DNA of 28,911 nucleotides from Faecalibacterium sp. UBA1771 (lineage in GTDB: Bacteria; Bacillota; Clostridia; Oscillospirales; Ruminococcaceae), in contig DCGT01000015.1 in assembly GCA_002315315.1 (NCBI GenBank), positions 13,241 to 42,151 of the forward strand, given 5' to 3'. The translations under genes were made by a program, and so were the position numbers. The notes beneath the pieces are model-generated. The model was not told the DNA's origin. It did no database searches and worked only from the letters and a program-made list of their open reading frames with translations. This document shows positions 14,211-22,219 of this stretch, in pieces (the stretch's first letter is position 1; each line of letters starts with the position of its first letter).

Positions 14211-15221
14211 ATGACGATTCGAGAAGAATATGAGCTGCTTGAAAAAAGTATGCTATCGCCCCGCGCCGCCTTTGCCGCCGACAGCAGGGGCAGAGCGATC
14301 TTTGAGCCGAAATGCGATATCAGAACCGATTTCTGCCGCGACCGCGACCGCATTATACATTCCAAATCATTCAGAAGGCTGAAACAGAAAACGCAGGTTT
14401 TCATCTCGCCCGAGGGAGATCATTTCCGTACACGTCTTACACATACCCTTGAGGTTTCACAGATAGCAAGGACAATAGCGCGGGCAATGAGATTAAACGA
14501 GGATTTGACCGAGGCTGTTGCGCTCGGGCACGATCTTGGTCACACGCCGTTCGGTCACGCCGGCGAACGCGCACTCAACGGCATTATGCCGAACGGCTTT
14601 AGGCACTATGAGCAGAGTGTTCGCGTCGTCGAATGTATCGAAAAAAATCATAACGGTTTAAATCTTACTTATGAAACGATAGACGGCATAGGCTGTCACA
14701 CCAACATAACCGCTGCCACACTCGAGGGAAACATCGTGCGCTTTGCCGACCGTATTGCCTATATCAATCACGATATCGAGGATGCGGTGACGGCGGGAGT
14801 TTTCGACGAATCAGTGTTGCCGAAGGATATTTCCTCCGTGCTCGGTCACGGCAAGTCGGAGCGTATTACCACACTTATCCGTTCTGTTATCGGCAATTCC
14901 GTTGATAAAATTCAATTTGACGACGAGGTGGGCTCGGCTTTTGACGAGTTGACCGATTATATGTATAAAAACGTATATCTCGGAGGTAGTGCCGCGGTAA
15001 ATGAGGAGAAAAAGGTAAAGGGTATGATCGAGCTGCTTTTCGCGCATTATGTCGATAAGCCGGATGATATGCCTCGGTTTTACCGTGAAACGGCACAGAC
15101 CGAGTCGCTCGAGCGTGCCGTTTGTGACTATATTTCCGGAATGAGCGATGATTATGCCATGCGCGAGTTCGACAAGCTGTTTATTCCCAAGCCTTGGAGC
15201 TTTGCCGATTCGGGAAAATAA
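14211..15221 (+). CDS. dgt: Deoxyguanosinetriphosphate triphosphohydrolase-like HD protein
   Basis: The 336-residue protein belongs to the dGTPase-like HD-domain family that commonly precedes dnaG in Clostridia. It has the conserved IIHSKSFRRLKQKTQVF segment and then the HD metal site: His78 in RTRLTHTLEVSQIA and His107-Asp108 in GHDLGHTPFGHAGE, with a later ADRIAYINHDIED that supplies the fourth acidic ligand. These enzymes cleave dNTPs to deoxynucleosides and triphosphate, and so limit the dNTP pool. AGGAGG at 14198-14203 precedes the ATG. It is followed 15 bp later by dnaG, whose SD begins two bases after the dgt stop, so coupling of dNTP control with primase and sigma A expression is likely. 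Confidence 0.93.
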   Translation: MTIREEYELLEKSMLSPRAAFAADSRGRAIFEPKCDIRTDFCRDRDRIIHSKSFRRLKQKTQVFISPEGDHFRTRLTHTLEVSQIARTIARAMRLNEDLTEAVALGHDLGHTPFGHAGERALNGIMPNGFRHYEQSVRVVECIEKNHNGLNLTYETIDGIGCHTNITAATLEGNIVRFADRIAYINHDIEDAVTAGVFDESVLPKDISSVLGHGKSERITTLIRSVIGNSVDKIQFDDEVGSAFDELTDYMYKNVYLGGSAAVNEEKKVKGMIELLFAHYVDKPDDMPRFYRETAQTESLERAVCDYISGMSDDYAMREFDKLFIPKPWSFADSGK

Positions 15222-15236
15222 CGGGAGGTGACCGAT

Positions 15237-16973
15237 TTGATTTCGCAGGATTCAATACAGGAGCTTCATCAGCGGTGTGACGTTGTCGAAATAATCGGCT
15301 CCTATGCTCCGCTTAAACGCCGCGGCAGAACGTATTCCGCACTTTGCCCGTTTCACAATGAAAAGACGGCAAGCTTTGTCGTTTATCCCGATACACAGTC
15401 TTTTTACTGCTTCGGCTGCGGTGCGGGAGGAGACGTCATTACATTTGTTATGAAGCAGGAAAATCTCGATTATATCGAAGCCGTACGCTTTTTGGCAGAG
15501 CGTGTCGGTATGCGTCTTAACGATGACGGTGACGATGACGAAATCAAACGCAAAAAGAGAGTATTGCAGGCTAACCGTCTGGCGGCGAGATTTTTCTTTG
15601 ACTGCCTTAATACCGATGAGGGCAAAAACGCTCGCGCATATCTGAGGCGCCGGGGTCTGTCCGATGCAACGATTAAGCGATTCGGTATCGGATATTCAAT
15701 GCCGGAATGGAGTGCTCTGCGTGATAATCTGCGCTCACAGGGCTTCAAGGACGATGAGCTCATCGAAGCGGGTCTTTGTCAGCTCGGCAAAAACGGGGGC
15801 AGCTACGATGCATTCCGCGGGCGCGTTATGTTCCCGATAATCGACATTCGCGGTAACGTTGTCGCCTTCGGAGCAAGGACGCTCGGCGATGACAAGCCGA
15901 AATACATTAACACATCGGATACACCGGCTTTCAAAAAAACACGCAATCTTTTTGCACTCAATATTGCCAAGAACAACACCGAGCGCAGATTGATTCTTGT
16001 CGAGGGATATATGGACGTTATCGCTATGCACCAGGGCGGGTTTACAAACACCGTTGCCACGCTCGGCACTGCGCTGACTGCCGACCAGGCAAGGATAATG
16101 TCGCAGTACGCCGATGAAATCGTTATTTCCTACGATTCCGATGAGGCGGGACAGAAGGCAACGAGAAGGGCGATCGACCTGCTCAAAAACGAAGGGCTGA
16201 ATGTCAAGGTTTTGCATATTGAAGGTGCGAAGGACCCCGATGAATATATAAAAGCCTACGGCTCGGAGCGATTTTCGGCTCTTGTCAACGGCTCGCACGG
16301 CTCGGTCGAATACGAGCTGGAGAACGCTAAGTCGAAGTACGGCATACAAACCGCCGAGGGCAGTGTCAGATTTTTGAGAGAAGCCGCCGAGGTTCTCGCC
16401 CGATGCCGCTCGGTTACCGAACGTGAGGTTTACGCTTCGCGTATTGCCGCCGAGCTGAATATAAGCAAGGATGCGATTTTGGCACAGGTTGACGATATTT
16501 TGCGGCGCAATCGAAATCGTGAGCGAAGTGAGCAGGAGAAAATGCTGTCCGACATTCCGGGACGTCTCGGAGTACCGGCTTCACGCAGAGATGAGGTCGG
16601 AGCGGCAGCTGCAGAGCGCAGATTGCTTGCACTGTTGTTTGCCAATCCCGATATGAAGGACAAAATAAAGCAGCTGATAACCCGCGAGGATTTCTATTCC
16701 GAGCAGGCGGCGGATATTTTCGAGACAATGTGCCGTTCGATAGAGCAGGGCGGAGGATGCGGCTTTCACGAGCTGGCGCCGCTTCTCGATTCGGACAAGA
16801 TATCGGCGCTTGCCGGCATCGTGGCAGTCAATTCCGGTGTCAATTTCACCGAAGCCGACGCAACATTTTTGTGCAAAAAGATGGTCGAAAACCGGAATCG
16901 TCTTACCGATGAAAAGATTGCGGCGACCGACCCCGAAGCACTTAAAAAGCTGATAGAAAAGAACAAGAAATAA
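15237..16973 (+). CDS. dnaG: DNA primase
   Basis: The 578-residue protein has the full DnaG order. The N-terminal CHC2 zinc finger uses Cys37, His40, Cys58 and Cys61. The catalytic core includes RGRVMFPIIDIRGNVVAFGAR, and the Toprim domain has EGYMDVIAMHQGG with Glu256 and a DSDEAGQKA acidic pair. A C-terminal helicase-binding region follows from about residue 440. It makes the RNA primers for lagging-strand synthesis with DnaB/DnaC helicase. A TTG start at 15237 is preferred: GGGAGG (15223-15228) is 8 nt away and the product opens MISQDSIQEL, close to the MIPEEFIQEL of relatives. A GTG at 15228 overlaps the SD. The usual HNEKTPSF motif reads HNEKTASF here. The C-terminal domain is a little short for the family. 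Confidence 0.95.
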   Translation: MISQDSIQELHQRCDVVEIIGSYAPLKRRGRTYSALCPFHNEKTASFVVYPDTQSFYCFGCGAGGDVITFVMKQENLDYIEAVRFLAERVGMRLNDDGDDDEIKRKKRVLQANRLAARFFFDCLNTDEGKNARAYLRRRGLSDATIKRFGIGYSMPEWSALRDNLRSQGFKDDELIEAGLCQLGKNGGSYDAFRGRVMFPIIDIRGNVVAFGARTLGDDKPKYINTSDTPAFKKTRNLFALNIAKNNTERRLILVEGYMDVIAMHQGGFTNTVATLGTALTADQARIMSQYADEIVISYDSDEAGQKATRRAIDLLKNEGLNVKVLHIEGAKDPDEYIKAYGSERFSALVNGSHGSVEYELENAKSKYGIQTAEGSVRFLREAAEVLARCRSVTEREVYASRIAAELNISKDAILAQVDDILRRNRNRERSEQEKMLSDIPGRLGVPASRRDEVGAAAAERRLLALLFANPDMKDKIKQLITREDFYSEQAADIFETMCRSIEQGGGCGFHELAPLLDSDKISALAGIVAVNSGVNFTEADATFLCKKMVENRNRLTDEKIAATDPEALKKLIEKNKK

Positions 16974-16988
16974 AGGAGATAAACGAAT

Positions 16989-18065
16989 ATGGCAGAGAGT
17001 AAAAAGTTACTTATCAAGGATTTAATAGAGCAGGGCAAGAGCAAGGGAAAGCTTACCACGCAGGAAATCAACGATGTTCTGGAGGAGCTTGATTTTGACG
17101 TGGAGCAGGTCGACAAGCTGTACGATACTCTCGAGGGTCACAACATCGAAATCGTCGAGGATTTGGAATCGGGTGATTTGGATGTCGACACCTCCTACAT
17201 ACCTGAAATGGATGATATGGATATTTCCGGTACGGAGGGCATTGACGACCCCGTAAAGGTTTACCTCAAGGAAATCGGTCGTGTTCCGCTTCTTTCGCCC
17301 GACGAGGAAATCGATCTTGCCAAGAGAATGGCGGAAGGCGACGAAAAAGCCCGTCGGCGCCTTTCCGAAGCCAACCTGCGTCTGGTCGTCAGCATCGCCA
17401 AGCGATATGTGGGCAGAGGAATGCTGTTCCTCGATCTCATTCAGGAGGGCAATCTCGGACTTATCAAGGCTGTTGAGAAATTCGACTATACCAAGGGCTT
17501 TAAGTTCTCCACCTATGCGACGTGGTGGATAAGACAGGCTATTACCCGCGCTATTGCGGACCAGGCAAGAACCATTCGTATTCCCGTACATATGGTTGAA
17601 ACGATTAATAAGGTCAAAAAGGTATCGAGCCATCTGTTACACCAAAACGGTCACGAGCCGACGGTTGAGGAGATTGCCGACGAGCTGAATATGTCTGCCG
17701 ACAAGGTGCGTGAGATTATGCGCGTGGCGCAGGAGCCGGTATCACTTGAAACGCCTATCGGTGAGGAGGAGGACAGCCACCTCGGAGACTTTATTCCCGA
17801 CGAGGAGGCACCCATTCCCGCAGAGGCGGCTTCTCAGACTCTGCTTCGCGAGCAGCTTGGTGAGGTTCTCGCGACCCTTACTCCGAGAGAGGAAAAGGTC
17901 CTTCGCTTCCGCTTCGGATTGGAGGACGGCAGACCCCGTACCCTTGAGGAGGTAGGCAAGGAGTTCAATGTAACCCGTGAGCGTATCCGCCAAATCGAAG
18001 CCAAAGCATTGCGCAAGCTTCGCCACCCCAGCCGCAGTAAAAAGCTGCGCGATTTCCTCGACTGA
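16989..18065 (+). CDS. rpoD: RNA polymerase primary sigma factor (sigma A / sigma 70)
   Basis: The 358-residue protein is the size of Firmicute SigA. Region 1.1 is recognisable (LTTQEINDVLEEL ... LYDTLEGHNIEIV). Region 1.2 carries DDPVKVYLKEIGRVPLL and region 2 carries ANLRLVVSIAKRYVGRGM, LDLIQEGNLGLIKAVEKFD and STYATWWIRQAITRAI, which melt and recognise the -10 element. Region 3 includes IPVHMVETINKV. Region 4 ends with the helix-turn-helix TLEEVGKEFNVTRERIRQIE that reads -35 boxes. An acidic stretch (EEEDSHLGDFIPDEEAPIP) fits region 3.2. AAGGAG precedes the ATG and dnaG ends 15 bp upstream, the classic macromolecular-synthesis order dnaG-rpoD. A terminator follows. Confidence 0.97.
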   Translation: MAESKKLLIKDLIEQGKSKGKLTTQEINDVLEELDFDVEQVDKLYDTLEGHNIEIVEDLESGDLDVDTSYIPEMDDMDISGTEGIDDPVKVYLKEIGRVPLLSPDEEIDLAKRMAEGDEKARRRLSEANLRLVVSIAKRYVGRGMLFLDLIQEGNLGLIKAVEKFDYTKGFKFSTYATWWIRQAITRAIADQARTIRIPVHMVETINKVKKVSSHLLHQNGHEPTVEEIADELNMSADKVREIMRVAQEPVSLETPIGEEEDSHLGDFIPDEEAPIPAEAASQTLLREQLGEVLATLTPREEKVLRFRFGLEDGRPRTLEEVGKEFNVTRERIRQIEAKALRKLRHPSRSKKLRDFLD

Positions 18066-18115
18066 TTTTTGTTTTGCATCGGTCAATGCGTCGCGATATA
18101 CATTTGGCATTTCCG

Positions 18116-18160
18116 TCCGTTCCCGCCGAGACTTATTTCGGGGGAACGGATTTTATTTTG
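18116..18160 (+). terminator. Intrinsic terminator of dgt-dnaG-rpoD
   Basis: TCCGTTCCC (18116-18124) pairs with GGGAACGGA (18142-18150), followed by TTTTATTTTG. Confidence 0.85.
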
Positions 18161-18260
18161 TCGGGGTTATGTATTTTAAAAACAAAATCTGCATCAAGAC
18201 ACGCCAGGCGCAGTTGTTGAAATATTTGTTAAAAGTGACGAAATTTCTTAAAATTAACTG

Positions 18261-18289
18261 TTGACTTTTTAAAAAATATAGAATACAAT
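18261..18289 (+). promoter_or_regulatory. Promoter of rpoB-rpoC
   Basis: TTGACT (18261-18266), 17-bp spacer, TACAAT (18284-18289). Start near 18296 gives a leader of about 130 nt before rpoB. The upstream 18160-18260 stretch is AT-rich and shows no gene. Confidence 0.7.
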
Positions 18290-18342
18290 ACTAAATTACG
18301 ATTTAACTTGGGTTTGTATGCTTTTGAGTTTTGAAAATGCTT

Positions 18343-18406
18343 ACAAATGCCGCTGAATTGTGACAAATTGTGACAAATGCGAATGAAAAATTTGTGTATT
18401 ACAAAT
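18343..18406 (+). repeat. Repeated ACAAAT elements in the rpoB leader
   Basis: ACAAAT occurs at 18343-18348, 18363-18368, 18373-18378 and 18401-18406. The middle two are part of a perfect tandem 10-bp repeat ATTGTGACAA (18357-18376). An ATTTGT at 18390-18395 can pair with the third copy to form a small hairpin. All lie within the predicted rpoBC leader RNA. Confidence 0.5.
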
Positions 18407-18426
18407 AAATGAAGGAGTGTGTGCTA

Positions 18427-21400
18427 ATGGTCAACGTGCATCCGACACAGCTCGGCAAAACAGAGCGTATGGATTTTTCCCATCTTAACGAAGTTTTGTC
18501 GATGCCGAATCTCGTTGAGGTTCAGAAAAATTCCTACCGTTGGTTTTTGACCGACGGACTCAAGGAGGTTTTCAGGGACATCTCAACAATCGAGGACTAC
18601 ACGGGAAATCTCGTACTTGATTTTGTCGACTATCGTTTGGAAGATAACCCCAAGTATTCGGTCGAGGAATGCAAGGAGAGGGACGCTACCTATAACGCCC
18701 CGCTGCGTGTGCGCGCTCGTCTGCTCAACAAGGAGACGGGGGAAATCAAGGAGCAGGAAATCTTTATGGGCGATTTCCCGCTTATGACCGACAGCGGCAC
18801 TTTTGTTATCAACGGTGCCGAGCGTGTCATCGTCTCACAGCTTGTCCGTTCGCCCGGCGTCTATTTTGAAATGTCAAGGGATAAGTCGGGCAAGAAGATT
18901 TTCTCGGCTCAGATTATCCCCAACCGTGGCGCATGGCTTGAATATGAGAACGATTCCAACGACGTTTTCTATGTAAGAATAGATAAAAACCGCAAGATGC
19001 CCGTCAGCGTATTTATCCGCGCGCTGGGCTTGGGTACCAACAAGCAGATTACCGATTATTTCGGTGAGGACGCCAAAATTACTGCAACCCTCAACAAGGA
19101 CTCCACGTCGACTGAGGAGGAGGGTCTGCTCGAAACCTACCGCAAGCTTCGTCCGGGAGAGCCGCCTACGGTTGATACCTCCCGCACGCACCTCAACAAC
19201 CTGTTTTTCGATGCGAGAAGATATGACCTTTCCCGCTTCGGAAGATATAAATACAATAAAAAACTCGCTCTTATGCCGAGAGTCATCGGACATAAGCTTG
19301 CCGCCGACGTAATCGCTCCCATGACGGGAGAATTTCTTGCCGCGGCAGGTGACGAAATCACCCGCGAAATGGGCGAGATGTTCGAGAAAAACGGCGTTGC
19401 CTCCGTCACTGTTGTCAACGGAGAGGGAACCTTTGACATTATTTCCAACGGAATGGTTGATATCTCAGGTTTTGTCGATTTCGATGCTAAGGAATGCGGC
19501 ATCAATGAAAAGGTCTGCTTCTCGGTGCTTCGTGAGATTCTCGAGAGCAACGACAACGAGGAGGATATCAGAGCCGCTCTCGAGCAGCGTCACGACGAGC
19601 TTATACCCAAGCATATCGTTATCGACGATATTTATTCGTCCATCAACTATATGCTCGGTCTCGAATACGATATCGGCACCACCGATGATATCGACCATCT
19701 CGGCAACCGCCGTATCCGTTCGGTCGGAGAACTGCTCCAGAATCAGTTCAGAATAGGCTTTTCGAGAATGGAGCGCGTTATCCGCGAGCGTATGACCCTT
19801 CAGGCACAGGAGCAGGACAGCGTTACTCCGCAGTCGCTTATCAATATACGTCCCGTCGTGGCGGCTATCAAGGAGTTCTTCGGCTCCTCGCCGCTGTCGC
19901 AGTTTATGGATCAGACCAACCCGCTTGCCGAGCTTACTCACAAGCGCCGTCTGTCCTCGCTCGGACCGGGCGGACTTTCCCGTGACCGTGCCGGATTTGA
20001 GGTTCGCGACGTTCACTACAGCCATTACGGCAGAATGTGCCCCGTCGAGACCCCCGAAGGTCCGAACATCGGCTTGATTTCATATCTCGCCACCTTTGCG
20101 AGAATTAACGAATACGGCTTTATCGAAGCCCCCTATCGCCGTGTAGATAAGGCAACCGGTATTGTAACCGATGAGGTTGTCTATATGACAGCCGACGTCG
20201 AAAATCAGTATATCGTTGCACAGGCCAACGAACCACTCGATGAGGAGGGACGCTTCCTCCGCAAGAGAGTAAACGCCCGTTTCCGTGAGGATATCCTCGA
20301 AGTCGAGCGCGAGCGTGCCGATTTTATGGACGTTTCGCCCAAGATGGTCGTTTCGGTCGCTACCGCAATGATTCCGTTCCTCGAAAACGACGATACAAAC
20401 CGTGCGCTGATGGGCGCCAATATGCAGCGCCAGGCCGTTCCTCTGCTCGTTCCGCAGGCTCCCATTGTAGGTACGGGTATGGAGTACAAGGCAGGCAAGG
20501 ACTCCGGTGTTGTCGTTCTTGCCCGCAAGGATGGTATTGTAACACACGTTCAGGCGGACAAGGTCGTTGTCGCCAACGATGACGGCTCGGAGGAAACCTA
20601 TAAGATTATCAAGTTCCTGCGTTCTAACCAGGGAACCTGCTTCAATCAGCGCCCCGTCGTTCACGAGGGTGAGCGTGTTGCGGTCGGCGATGTTATTGCC
20701 GACGGTCCCGCCACCAGCAACGGCGAAATCTCGCTCGGTAAAAACGCTCTCATCGGCTTTATGACATGGGAGGGTTACAACTACGAGGACGCCGTTCTTA
20801 TCAGTGAAAGAATCGTCCGCGACGATGTATATACCTCCATCCATATCGAGGAATATGAGTTGGAGGCACGCGATACCAAGCTCGGACCGGAGGATATTAC
20901 GAGAGATATTCCCAACGTCGGCGATGATGCACTCAAGGATCTCGACGAACGCGGAATTATCCGTGTCGGTGCCGAGGTTAGTGCCGGTGATATCCTCGTC
21001 GGTAAGGTAACGCCGAAGGGTGAAACCGAGCTGACAGCCGAGGAAAGACTGCTTCGCGCGATATTCGGAGAAAAGGCGAGAGAGGTTCGCGATACCTCGC
21101 TGCGCGTACCGCACGGCGAATACGGAATCGTGGTCGATGTAAAGGTATTTACTCCCGAGAACAGCGATGAGCTCAGCCCGGGCGTCAATATGGTTGTCCG
21201 TTGCTACATCGCACAGAAGAGAAAGCTGTCGGTCGGTGACAAGATGGCGGGACGTCACGGAAACAAGGGTGTTGTTTCCAAGATTCTGCCGGTAGAGGAT
21301 ATGCCCTTTATGCCGGACGGTACTCCGCTTGACATCGTTCTGAACCCGATGGGTGTTCCGTCCCGAATGAATATCGGTCAGGTACTCGAGGTCCACCTTG

Positions 21401-22152
21401 GACTTGCCGCAAGCAAGCTCGGTTGGAAGGTAATGACACCGGTATTTGACGGCGCAAATGAGCAGGATATTATGGATGCTCTCGAACAGGCGGGTCTGGA
21501 CAGCGACGGTAAAACATGGCTGTATGACGGACGTACCGGAGAACGCTTTGACCACCGCGTAACTGTCGGTTATATGTACTACCTCAAGCTCTATCACCTT
21601 GTTGACGATAAGATTCACGCCCGTTCCACCGGTCCGTATTCGTTGGTAACTCAGCAGCCGCTCGGCGGCAAGGCTCAGTTCGGCGGACAGCGCTTCGGTG
21701 AAATGGAGGTTTGGGCGCTCGAGGCTTACGGCGCGGCTTATACACTTCAGGAAATCCTTACGGTTAAGTCGGATGATGTCGTGGGACGCGTTAAGACCTA
21801 CGAGTCAATTGTTAAGGGTCAGAATATTCCCAAGTCCGGTATTCCCGAGTCGTTCCGTGTCCTTATCAAGGAGCTGCAGTCGCTTGCTCTCGATATTCGT
21901 GTGCTCGACCATGACGGAAATGAAGTCGACCTCAAGCAGGAGCTTGACGGCGATGAAATCGGCTTCGGCAATATGGCAGAAATGGACAATGTAATTGTCG
22001 ACTCCGAGCTTGAGAACTTCACCGTCACCGACAATGAAGGCAACGAAGAGAATATAGTCGACGACGATTACACCTCCGAGATATCGGAATTCGATGTTGA
22101 TGAGGATATGGATTTTGACGATTATTCCGACGGAAACAGCCAGGATTTCTGA
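18427..22152 (+). CDS. rpoB: DNA-directed RNA polymerase subunit beta
   Basis: The 1241-residue protein is a full-length Firmicute-type beta subunit. It opens with SHLNEVLSMPNLVEVQKNSY and contains the rifampicin region starting GSSPLSQFMDQTNPLAELTH near residue 486. There Asp495, His505 and Ser510 match E. coli Asp516, His526 and Ser531, so the usual resistance substitutions are absent; position 497 is Thr where E. coli has Asn518. Later come CPVETPEGPNIGLI, the active-site KMAGRHGNKGVVSKI and the C-terminal GGKAQFGGQRFGEMEVWALE. An acidic tail of about 60 residues closes the protein. ATG 18427 is chosen because AAGGAG (18412-18417) lies 9 nt before it; an ATG at 18409 would precede this SD. 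It is followed by rpoC after 67 bp. Confidence 0.97.
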   Translation: MVNVHPTQLGKTERMDFSHLNEVLSMPNLVEVQKNSYRWFLTDGLKEVFRDISTIEDYTGNLVLDFVDYRLEDNPKYSVEECKERDATYNAPLRVRARLLNKETGEIKEQEIFMGDFPLMTDSGTFVINGAERVIVSQLVRSPGVYFEMSRDKSGKKIFSAQIIPNRGAWLEYENDSNDVFYVRIDKNRKMPVSVFIRALGLGTNKQITDYFGEDAKITATLNKDSTSTEEEGLLETYRKLRPGEPPTVDTSRTHLNNLFFDARRYDLSRFGRYKYNKKLALMPRVIGHKLAADVIAPMTGEFLAAAGDEITREMGEMFEKNGVASVTVVNGEGTFDIISNGMVDISGFVDFDAKECGINEKVCFSVLREILESNDNEEDIRAALEQRHDELIPKHIVIDDIYSSINYMLGLEYDIGTTDDIDHLGNRRIRSVGELLQNQFRIGFSRMERVIRERMTLQAQEQDSVTPQSLINIRPVVAAIKEFFGSSPLSQFMDQTNPLAELTHKRRLSSLGPGGLSRDRAGFEVRDVHYSHYGRMCPVETPEGPNIGLISYLATFARINEYGFIEAPYRRVDKATGIVTDEVVYMTADVENQYIVAQANEPLDEEGRFLRKRVNARFREDILEVERERADFMDVSPKMVVSVATAMIPFLENDDTNRALMGANMQRQAVPLLVPQAPIVGTGMEYKAGKDSGVVVLARKDGIVTHVQADKVVVANDDGSEETYKIIKFLRSNQGTCFNQRPVVHEGERVAVGDVIADGPATSNGEISLGKNALIGFMTWEGYNYEDAVLISERIVRDDVYTSIHIEEYELEARDTKLGPEDITRDIPNVGDDALKDLDERGIIRVGAEVSAGDILVGKVTPKGETELTAEERLLRAIFGEKAREVRDTSLRVPHGEYGIVVDVKVFTPENSDELSPGVNMVVRCYIAQKRKLSVGDKMAGRHGNKGVVSKILPVEDMPFMPDGTPLDIVLNPMGVPSRMNIGQVLEVHLGLAASKLGWKVMTPVFDGANEQDIMDALEQAGLDSDGKTWLYDGRTGERFDHRVTVGYMYYLKLYHLVDDKIHARSTGPYSLVTQQPLGGKAQFGGQRFGEMEVWALEAYGAAYTLQEILTVKSDDVVGRVKTYESIVKGQNIPKSGIPESFRVLIKELQSLALDIRVLDHDGNEVDLKQELDGDEIGFGNMAEMDNVIVDSELENFTVTDNEGNEENIVDDDYTSEISEFDVDEDMDFDDYSDGNSQDF

Positions 22153-22219
22153 TTCCGAAGCAAACCGTATATTTTGATTCTGTAAACACATTTATATATT
22201 ACAGGAGGGTAAGAGCCGA

